From the NCBI GenBank assembly GCA_002469605.1, contig DKMV01000056.1, positions 1 to 11,717 on the forward strand: a stretch of DNA of 11,717 bases, given 5' to 3'. Numbering within the stretch: the stretch's first letter is position 1; the number at the start of each line of letters is the position of its first letter. Positions 7,016-11,717 of the stretch are shown here, piece by piece. The DNA is from Leclercia sp. UBA7405. GTDB lineage: Bacteria > Pseudomonadota > Gammaproteobacteria > Enterobacterales > Enterobacteriaceae. The notes under the pieces were generated by a model. The model saw only the letters and a program-made list of their open reading frames with translations, ran no database searches and was not told the origin of the DNA. Both the position numbers and the translations under genes were made by a program.

Positions 7016-7974
7016 TCACTTACCCAGCCGGCTCGTTTTTCCGCCACCTGCTGTGGGGTAAACTCCAGCGTATTTTGCGGTTTCACCAGGCTGTCGAAGC
7101 CCGCCGGCAGCGCGACGCTGGTAACCGGATACATCCAGTTACCGGTCGGGATGGCGCTCTGGAACGCCGGAGAGACCATAAATTTCAGGAACTTGTCTGC
7201 CAGCTCCGGCTGTTTGCTGGCCTTAGTGCGGGCGGCAACTTCCACCTGCAGATAGTGGCCTTCGGCAAAGTCGGCGGCAGCGTAGTTCGCTTTTTTCTCT
7301 TCGATAATGTGGTAAGCCGGTGAGGTGGTATAGCTCAGCACCAGGTCGCCTTCCCCTTTCAGGAACAGGCCATAGGCCTCGCTCCAGCCTTTGGTGACGG
7401 TAACGGTTTTGGCCGCCAGTTTTTGCCAGGCTTCAGCGCTCTTATCGCCATAGACTTTCTGCATCCACAGCAGCAGGCCAAGGCCCGGGGTACTGGTGCG
7501 CGGATCCTGGTAGATAACGCGCCATTTCTGATCGCTTTCAACCAGCTCTTTCAGGCTCTTCGGCGGATTTTTAAGTCTGTTTTTGTCATACACAAAAGCG
7601 AAGTAGCCGTAATCGAAGGGGACAAAGGTGTCGTTTTTCCAGCCGCCTGGCACCTTAACCGCATCGGCGGGGATGCCGCTTGCGGCAAACAGCCCGGTTT
7701 TGGTGGCCGCTTCCAGCAGGTTGTTATCCAGCCCCAGCACCACGTCGACTTTGCTGTTTTTGCCTTCCATACGCAGGCGGTTAAGCAGCGAGACGCCATC
7801 CTCCAGCGCCACGAACTTCAGCTCGCAGTTGCAGTCGGCTTCGAAGGCTTTTTTCACCACCGGGCCAGGGCCCCAGTCGGCGGCGAAAGAGTCGTAGGTA
7901 TAGACCGTGAGTACGGGCTTAGCGAAAGCAGGCAGCGCAAACAGCGCCAGCAGGGGAAGAGCTTTTTTTAACAC
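6991..7974 (-). CDS. thiB: Periplasmic thiamine-binding protein ThiB (TbpA)
   Basis: ThiB captures thiamine, thiamine monophosphate and TPP in the periplasm and delivers them to ThiPQ. The start is a GTG at 7974-7972, giving 327 residues, the same as E. coli. A Shine-Dalgarno GAGGTG lies 4 nt upstream (7984-7979). An in-frame ATG at 8022 would start inside the TPP riboswitch and is rejected. The N-terminus MLKKALPLLALFALPAFA is a Sec signal peptide with likely cleavage after AFA (residue 18). The mature start KPVLTVYTYDSFAADWGPG is the conserved ligand-site strand. Later conserved blocks are DVVLGLDNNLLEAA, NDTFVPFDYGYFAF, STPGLGLLLWMQKVYG and a C-terminal NWMYPV segment, typical of type 2 binding proteins. 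It is the first gene of thiBPQ and is controlled by the riboswitch immediately upstream. Confidence 0.97.
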   Translation of the reverse strand: MLKKALPLLALFALPAFAKPVLTVYTYDSFAADWGPGPVVKKAFEADCNCELKFVALEDGVSLLNRLRMEGKNSKVDVVLGLDNNLLEAATKTGLFAASGIPADAVKVPGGWKNDTFVPFDYGYFAFVYDKNRLKNPPKSLKELVESDQKWRVIYQDPRTSTPGLGLLLWMQKVYGDKSAEAWQKLAAKTVTVTKGWSEAYGLFLKGEGDLVLSYTTSPAYHIIEEKKANYAAADFAEGHYLQVEVAARTKASKQPELADKFLKFMVSPAFQSAIPTGNWMYPVTSVALPAGFDSLVKPQNTLEFTPQQVAEKRAGWVSEWQRAVSR

Positions 7975-8014
7975 TTTGCACCTCAAAGTTGAGTGGCAAA
8001 GGATTTTGAGCGAG
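7975..8014 (-). promoter_or_regulatory. Expression platform of the thiB TPP riboswitch
   Basis: Reading on the minus strand, this holds CTCAAAATCC (8010-8001) and then a small hairpin CACTCA-ACTT-TGAGGTG (7995-7979) whose 3' arm is the thiB Shine-Dalgarno GAGGTG. There is no T-run after either hairpin, so control is more likely at translation than at transcription termination. CTCAAAATCC can pair either with the aptamer 3' strand GGATTTGAGG (8026-8017) or, through CTCAAA, with the TTTGAG that leads into the Shine-Dalgarno. Confidence 0.7.
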
Positions 8015-8104
8015 AGCCTCAAATCCCTTCGCCGGCGTTATCCGGATCAGGTTCGACGGGTATTTTCTCAGCACACGCGTTGACGCAGCACCCCGTTGAG
8101 AACG
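8015..8104 (-). promoter_or_regulatory. TPP riboswitch (THI element)
   Basis: The minus strand shows the hallmark THI-box segments in order: CTCAACGGGGTGC (8100-8088), a variable P3 arm, GCTGAGAAAATACCC (near 8072-8058), then CGAACCTGATCCGGATAACG (8055-8036) and the closing GCGAAGGGATTTGAGG (8032-8017). P1 forms between CTCAA (8100-8096) and TTGAG (8022-8018). Thiamine pyrophosphate binding to this aptamer lowers expression of thiamine genes in enterobacteria. It sits directly before thiB, consistent with feedback on thiamine import. Confidence 0.96.
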
Positions 8105-8109
8105 AACGT

Positions 8110-8138
8110 ATTGTAATGATTTGGTGAATATTACGAAA
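8110..8138 (-). promoter_or_regulatory. Candidate thiBPQ promoter
   Basis: A good -10 TACAAT (8115-8110) lies 6-7 nt before the expected start of the riboswitch RNA (about 8103). The matching -35 position with a 17-bp spacer (8138-8133) reads TTTCGT, a poor match. The promoter fits in the short gap after the sgrR stop (8142). No terminator separates sgrR from the riboswitch, so read-through from sgrR is also possible. Confidence 0.5.
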
Positions 8139-8141
8139 GGG

Positions 8142-9797
8142 TTATGGCTCCGGCGGGGCAAACCACGCCGATTTAAAGTCAAACCAGCCGAGGGTGTTCA
8201 TCCGCAGACCGCGCATACTGCGCTGGCCCTGAATCATCAGCCAGTGGTGGATCAGCGGCACCATGGCCTGCTGCGCCAGCAACTGCTGGCACCAGACCGC
8301 CAGGTTCATCTCCCCGGCCCGCCATCCGGCGGCATCCTGCTGCCAGTCGCGCAGAATGCACTTTTGCAGCAGCGGTACTTCATAAAGATGCGAAAAGAGC
8401 GAGAAGTCGAGCGGCAGGGTGAAGTTGACGCTGTTAAGCCAGATATCGCTGACCATCTCCCCGCGATACCACTCTTCGTAGTCTACCTCCTGAATCTCAA
8501 GCTTCACCTGCTCGGCGGCCAGCAGCTCGCTCATCATTCTGGCGATCGCCCGGTGCTCAATGTGTTCGCGATAGAAGGTGAGGGTAAGCGTCTCCAGACC
8601 GGCCGGCTTTTCGCCGCGCCCGGGCCGGGCGTGGTGCCAGCGCGGCAGCAGGCCATAGGCCGGGAACCAGTAGGTTTGATACTGCTCCTCGGCCTGATAG
8701 ATGAGATTGGCAGGGGAGAGGATCTGGCTTACCCACCGGCGAACCTCCTGGCTGGCGCCCCGCCGGGAGCGGGCGTCGAACAGCATATAGTAGCAGCCCT
8801 CTTCGAGGCGGCTCTCGACCGCTTTCTCTCCCTCGGTGGGGCCTTCAAGGGTGAGACCGGGGCTAAGATCCTCGCTGATATCCGGCAGCACCCAGACGTT
8901 CACTTCATCAATCAGAGCACGGTAGCCAAAGTAATCGTCAAAGGCCTGAATTTTGAGTTGGTTGCTGGTGTTACGCACCACCGCGTAAGGGCCGGTACCC
9001 ACCGGCTGGCTGGCGAATTTGGGCATCGTCTCCCACTCGCGGGGGAGGATCATCGAGGGCACATAGCCCAGCAGCCACGGCAGCCAGCGGTCCGGCTGGG
9101 TCAGATGAATATCCAGCGTCCAGGCGGTAGGGGATTGCAGATCGGCAATGTGGGAATAGAGCGGCAGCGTTTGGGCGCGCCGGAGCGAAGCGATGACATC
9201 CTGCATTTCCAGCTCGCGGCCGTGGTGAAAATGGATCCCGGGGCGCAGAAAAAAGCGCCAGTGCAGGGCAGAGATTTGCTGCCAGTGGTGGGCGATATCA
9301 GCTTCCAGTTCCCCGTTTTCCTCATTTATACGCGTCAGGCCGCTGAAGATCTGCCGGGCCATATGGGTTTCGGAGCGGCGTAACGCGCTCCCGGGCAACA
9401 GGTTTTTCATCGGCCGGTAGTAGAGCACGCGCAGGATGTGCTTCCCCTGGCGGAAGCTGCGCCCGAGGTGGGAGACCAGCATCTGGCGTACCGCCGCCCG
9501 GTCGCCTACCAGTTGCACCAGCTGTTCAATGCGATCTTGTTCCAGTAGATCTTCGGCGCGCTGCTGTTGCAGCGCCAGCCCGGTATAGAGAAAGGTGAGG
9601 CGCGAGCGTTTGCCGCGCCCGGCTTCGGCCTCCCAGCTCAGCCAGCCCTGCTGCTGCATAGTATTGAGCAGGGTGCGCATATGGCGGCGCGAACAGTTAA
9701 GCAGCCCGGCGAGTTCGCTGAGGGTGGTATCCCGCGTCTGGCCTTCGCAGCACTGCCACAGGCGGATGAATTGTTGTTGCAGACGACCAGAGGCCAT
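8142..9797 (-). CDS. sgrR: Transcriptional regulator SgrR of the glucose-phosphate stress response
   Basis: SgrR activates the divergent small RNA gene sgrS when sugar phosphates accumulate, and represses its own gene. It has 551 residues, the E. coli length. The N-terminal winged helix-turn-helix (about 5-70) includes [20 protein letters not shown] (25-44) and the wing with RGKRSRLTF (61-69). A solute-binding-protein-like domain (SBP_bac_5 type, roughly 160-500) fills the rest; it lacks a signal peptide, so it acts as a cytoplasmic ligand sensor. The C-terminus keeps the strongly conserved [20 protein letters not shown]. The start ATG at 9797-9795 has AGGAG (9812-9808) 10 nt upstream. Some central positions around residue 300 differ from E. 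coli ([18 protein letters not shown]), a variable loop. The 420-residue plus-strand frame opposite it is a shadow. Confidence 0.97.
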   Translation of the reverse strand: MASGRLQQQFIRLWQCCEGQTRDTTLSELAGLLNCSRRHMRTLLNTMQQQGWLSWEAEAGRGKRSRLTFLYTGLALQQQRAEDLLEQDRIEQLVQLVGDRAAVRQMLVSHLGRSFRQGKHILRVLYYRPMKNLLPGSALRRSETHMARQIFSGLTRINEENGELEADIAHHWQQISALHWRFFLRPGIHFHHGRELEMQDVIASLRRAQTLPLYSHIADLQSPTAWTLDIHLTQPDRWLPWLLGYVPSMILPREWETMPKFASQPVGTGPYAVVRNTSNQLKIQAFDDYFGYRALIDEVNVWVLPDISEDLSPGLTLEGPTEGEKAVESRLEEGCYYMLFDARSRRGASQEVRRWVSQILSPANLIYQAEEQYQTYWFPAYGLLPRWHHARPGRGEKPAGLETLTLTFYREHIEHRAIARMMSELLAAEQVKLEIQEVDYEEWYRGEMVSDIWLNSVNFTLPLDFSLFSHLYEVPLLQKCILRDWQQDAAGWRAGEMNLAVWCQQLLAQQAMVPLIHHWLMIQGQRSMRGLRMNTLGWFDFKSAWFAPPEP

Positions 9798-9864
9798 AAA
9801 AGGGGAACTCCTGACAAAAAATCAGCAATTTATTAATCCCTATATTAGGCCAATACTTCTCTTC
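9798..9864. promoter_or_regulatory. sgrR-sgrS divergent control region
   Basis: This 67-bp AT-rich gap must hold the sgrS promoter, the sgrR promoter and the SgrR binding site. For sgrS a -10-like CAATACT (9851-9857) precedes the expected start at 9865; no good -35 is visible, fitting activator dependence. A perfect short dyad CCTA-TAT-TAGG (9839-9849) is centred 21 bp before the sgrS start and is a candidate operator. The sgrR Shine-Dalgarno AGGAG lies at 9812-9808. Confidence 0.6.
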
Positions 9865-9884
9865 GATGAAGCAAGGAGGTAAAT

Positions 9885-10037
9885 ATGAGGAAGTCTACCG
9901 CACGTCAGTTTTTCAATCAGTACTTTGCCGCGACAAAGGGAGCGTCCTGGCTGGCCCGCCGGTGCGAAGCGCAGCGGCTGAAGATGCTGGAGGAGTTGAT
10001 GCAGTGGGATGTTACAAGCCGGACTTCCGATCGCTGA
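9885..10037 (+). CDS. sgrT: SgrT, small inhibitor of glucose transport (encoded in SgrS)
   Basis: A 50-codon frame lies inside the 5' part of SgrS: it begins MRKSTARQFFNQYFAATKGA and ends TSRTSDR, stop TGA at 10035. It matches E. coli SgrT (43 residues, from memory) in two blocks: QF-x2-YF-x-AT near the N-terminus and QRLKMLEELMQWD (30-42). It has about five extra residues at the start and a different tail. SgrT is known to inhibit the glucose transporter PtsG (EIICB-Glc) directly at the membrane. The ribosome binding site AAGGAGGT (9873-9880) is nearly perfect, 4 nt from the ATG. The stop is 14 nt before the ptsG-pairing region, so the coding and base-pairing parts stay separate. Confidence 0.93.
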   Translation: MRKSTARQFFNQYFAATKGASWLARRCEAQRLKMLEELMQWDVTSRTSDR

Positions 10038-10081
10038 CTTGCTTTCATCATGTGTGACTGAGTATTGGTGCTAATCACCAC

Positions 10082-10110
10082 GCCAGCAGCTATTATCTGC
10101 TGGCTTTTTT
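10082..10110 (+). terminator. SgrS rho-independent terminator
   Basis: A perfect 8-bp stem GCCAGCAG (10082-10089) / CTGCTGGC (10097-10104) with a 7-nt loop is followed by six T (10105-10110) and then CATTTC. In SgrS the terminator hairpin and U-tail also form the main Hfq-binding module. Some read-through would reach setA, whose start is 24 nt further on. Confidence 0.93.
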
Positions 10111-10134
10111 CATTTCTGCGCTTAAGGACAGGTC

Positions 10135-11313
10135 ATGCTCTGGTTAATGACGATGGGACGTCGCCTCAACGGCGTCTATGCCGCCTTTATGATTGTGGCG
10201 TTTATGATGGGGGTTGCCGGCGCGCTGCAGGCCCCGACCTTAAGCCTGTTTCTCAGCCGCGAGGTGGGTGCCGAGCCCTTCTGGGTAGGGCTGTTTTACA
10301 CGGTTAACGCCATCGCCGGGATCCTGGTCAGCCTGTGGCTGGCGAAGCGCTCCGACAGCCAGGGCGATCGCCGCCGGCTGATCCTCTTTTGTTGCGCCAT
10401 GGCCATCGCCAACGCGCTATTGTTCGCTTTTAACCGCCACTACCTTACGCTAATCACCTGCGGCGTGCTGCTGGCCTCGCTGGCTAACACCGCCATGCCC
10501 CAGCTCTTTGCCCTGGCGCGGGAATACGCCGACAGCTCCGCGCGTGAAGTGGTGATGTTTAGCTCCATTATGCGCGCCCAGCTTTCGCTGGCCTGGGTAA
10601 TCGGGCCGCCACTGGCCTTTATGCTGGCGCTTAACTATGGCTTTACCGCCATGTTCTCTATTGCCGCGGTAATTTTTGCCATCAGCCTTGGGCTCGTTCT
10701 CTTTGCGCTCCCCTCCGTCGCCCGGGTGGAGCAGACAATGGATACGCCCGTCACCGAAGTCAGCGGCTGGCAGAACAAAAACGTACGCATGCTGTTTATC
10801 GCCTCCATGCTGATGTGGACCTGCAACACCATGTATATCATCGACATGCCGCTGTGGATCAGCAGCGATCTCGGGCTGCCGGATAACCTTGCCGGGATCC
10901 TGATGGGCACCGCCGCTGGGCTTGAGATCCCGGCGATGATCCTGGCCGGCTATTACGTAAAACGCTTTGGCAAACGCCGGATGATGGTGATTGCCGTTGC
11001 CGCCGGCGTGCTCTTCTATGCCGGGTTGATCCTGTTCCACACCCGCGAAGCGCTGCTGGGGCTCCAGCTGTTCAACGCCGTTTTTATCGGGATTGTCGCC
11101 GGGATTGGCATGCTCTGGTTCCAGGATTTAATGCCGGGGCGGGCGGGTTCGGCCACTACGTTGTTCACTAACAGCATCTCAACCGGGGTAATCCTCGCAG
11201 GGGTGATCCAGGGGGCGCTGGTGCAGAGCTACGGCCACGGAGTGGTGTACTGGGTGATTGCCGGGATTTCGCTGGTGACGCTGCTGCTCACCTGCCGGGT
11301 GAAGGACGTATAA
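10135..11313 (+). CDS. setA: Sugar efflux transporter SetA
   Basis: SetA is an inner-membrane major facilitator exporter of sugars and some glycosides; in E. coli it is expressed with sgrS during glucose-phosphate stress. The 392-residue protein equals the E. coli length. About 12 membrane helices are visible in two halves. The loop after helix 2 carries the MFS motif WLAKRSDSQGDRRRL (68-82). The second half has the charged loop KRFGKRRMM and the conserved GIGMLWFQDLMPGRAG block. The start ATG at 10135 (MLWLMTMGRRLNGVYAAFMI) has AAGGA 9 nt upstream. The only notable divergence from E. coli is in the central cytoplasmic loop (QTMDTPVTEVSGWQNKN). Position and short spacing after SgrS support cotranscription by terminator read-through. 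Confidence 0.97.
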   Translation: MLWLMTMGRRLNGVYAAFMIVAFMMGVAGALQAPTLSLFLSREVGAEPFWVGLFYTVNAIAGILVSLWLAKRSDSQGDRRRLILFCCAMAIANALLFAFNRHYLTLITCGVLLASLANTAMPQLFALAREYADSSAREVVMFSSIMRAQLSLAWVIGPPLAFMLALNYGFTAMFSIAAVIFAISLGLVLFALPSVARVEQTMDTPVTEVSGWQNKNVRMLFIASMLMWTCNTMYIIDMPLWISSDLGLPDNLAGILMGTAAGLEIPAMILAGYYVKRFGKRRMMVIAVAAGVLFYAGLILFHTREALLGLQLFNAVFIGIVAGIGMLWFQDLMPGRAGSATTLFTNSISTGVILAGVIQGALVQSYGHGVVYWVIAGISLVTLLLTCRVKDV

Positions 11314-11340
11314 AAAAGCCCGGTCGTAGCGACCGGGCTT
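11312..11340 (-). terminator. Terminator between setA and leuD
   Basis: A perfect 9-bp stem GCCCGGTCG (11318-11326) / CGACCGGGC (11330-11338), loop TAG, extended by AA/TT. On the minus strand it ends in a run of six T (11317-11312), so it is a strong terminator for the leu operon. On the plus strand only two T follow the stem, so it should stop setA transcripts less well. The T-run overlaps the last base of the setA stop codon. Confidence 0.92.
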
Positions 11341-11356
11341 GCGATATGGCGCGGGC

Positions 11357-11717
11357 TTAGCCCATAAACGCCGGCTGTTTATTTTCGTACGCCGCGATGG
11401 CGTCTTCGTGCTGCAGGGTCAGGCCGATGCTATCGAGGCCATTGATCATGCAGTGGCGGCGGAAAGCGTCAATGTTAAAGCTATAGGATTTACCGCCCGC
11501 TTTAACCTCCTGCGCTTCCAGGTCCACTTCAAAGGTAATGCCCGGCTGGCTTTTCACCAGCGCAAACAGCTCGTCTACCTGCTCATCGCTGAGCGTGACC
11601 GGCAGCAGCTGGTTGTTAAAGCTGTTGCCGTAGAAGATATCGGCAAAGCTCGGAGCAATCACGACCTTAAAGCCGTAATCGGTTAACGCCCAGGGGGCGT
11701 GCTCGCGCGAGGAGCCG
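11357..11717 (-). CDS. leuD: 3-isopropylmalate dehydratase small subunit LeuD, C-terminal 119 residues (cut by window edge)
   Basis: LeuD with LeuC isomerises 2-isopropylmalate to 3-isopropylmalate in leucine biosynthesis. The visible frame begins [19 protein letters not shown] and ends [11 protein letters not shown] with TAA at 11359-11357. GSSREHA is the aconitase-family swivel-domain signature for substrate binding. Against the 201-residue E. coli protein this is residues 83-201 without indels; the first 82 residues are beyond the window. It should be the last gene of leuABCD, read leftward and convergent with setA, with a terminator directly after it. The gene starts outside the window, so the internal ATG at 11662 is not its start. 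Confidence 0.97.
   Translation of the reverse strand, partial: GSSREHAPWALTDYGFKVVIAPSFADIFYGNSFNNQLLPVTLSDEQVDELFALVKSQPGITFEVDLEAQEVKAGGKSYSFNIDAFRRHCMINGLDSIGLTLQHEDAIAAYENKQPAFMG

Larger units (their letters stand above)
9865..10111 (+). ncRNA. sgrS: SgrS small RNA (Hfq-dependent, also encodes SgrT)
   Basis: SgrS base-pairs with ptsG and other sugar-transport mRNAs to stop uptake during sugar-phosphate stress. The 5' end GATGAAGCAAGG (from 9865) and the 3' third match E. coli SgrS. The ptsG-pairing stretch GTGTGACTGAGTATTGGTG (10052-10070) is intact as I remember it. It is followed by the small hairpin GGTG-CTAAT-CACC (10067-10079) and the terminator hairpin with T-run. The length of about 247 nt is longer than the 227 nt of E. 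coli, mostly because the sgrT part is longer. It is divergent from its activator sgrR and lies 24 nt before setA. The exact ends are inferred from similarity. Confidence 0.95.

Noticed and set aside
7975..8022. ThiB starting at the ATG at 8022
   Set aside because: This start lies inside the TPP riboswitch and would put 16 residues before a normal signal peptide. The GTG at 7974 has the Shine-Dalgarno and gives the family length.
8121..9383. 420-residue plus-strand open frame opposite sgrR
   Set aside because: Entirely antisense to sgrR, with no ribosome site or recognisable domain; its composition is that of a reverse-complement shadow.
10065..10307. 80-residue frame beginning in SgrS
   Set aside because: It runs through the SgrS terminator and overlaps setA in another frame; no ribosome site is present.
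1..11717. Mobile element, phage, CRISPR array, defence system or other novel island
   Set aside because: Every coding region is a recognised, intact (or edge-cut) core gene in the expected order. I saw no terminal inverted repeats, target duplications, spaced direct-repeat arrays or change in base composition.

Overview
The window is a stretch of enterobacterial core chromosome (Enterobacterales, family Enterobacteriaceae). Its gene order matches what I remember of the E. coli K-12 1.5-1.8 min region: araA-araB / araC - yabI (DedA) - thiQ-thiP-thiB - sgrR / sgrS(sgrT) - setA - leuD. Proteins are close to the E. coli ones along their whole length with almost no indels, but the DNA is visibly GC-rich and many positions differ. 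This suggests a relative such as Enterobacter, Leclercia, Lelliottia, Klebsiella or Kosakonia rather than Escherichia itself. I cannot fix the genus by eye. There is no insertion sequence, prophage, tRNA, rRNA or CRISPR array, and no compositional island.

Region 1 (1-3826) is L-arabinose use. The araBA operon runs leftward and araA is cut by the window edge after its first 308 codons. araC runs rightward. The 336 bp between araB and araC holds a fully readable AraC switch: araI1/araI2 half-sites 21 bp apart, a CRP site, araO1 half-sites also 21 bp apart, and araO2 exactly 211 bp from araI1, the classical loop spacing. Region 2 (3827-4723) is yabI, a DedA-family membrane protein, with a short leader that contains a hairpin and a candidate promoter.

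Region 3 (4729-8115) is the thiamine/TPP ABC importer operon thiB-thiP-thiQ, reading leftward, with overlapping genes and a TPP riboswitch in front of thiB. The riboswitch platform carries a set of repeated complementary CTCAA/TTGAG strands that reach the thiB ribosome binding site. Region 4 (8142-11313) is the glucose-phosphate stress locus. The activator SgrR is divergent from the small RNA SgrS, which also encodes the small protein SgrT, and the sugar efflux pump setA follows directly. SgrS keeps the ptsG-pairing stretch. Its sgrT reading frame is longer than in E. coli and has a near-perfect Shine-Dalgarno. Region 5 (11314-11717) is the 3' end of leuD (isopropylmalate isomerase small subunit), with its terminator shared with setA.

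I found no previously undescribed system. The points most worth a second look are regulatory: the TPP riboswitch platform, the SgrS/SgrT variant, the conserved 211-bp ara loop, and the leader and 3' junction of yabI. Comparisons to E. coli are from memory, not from a search.
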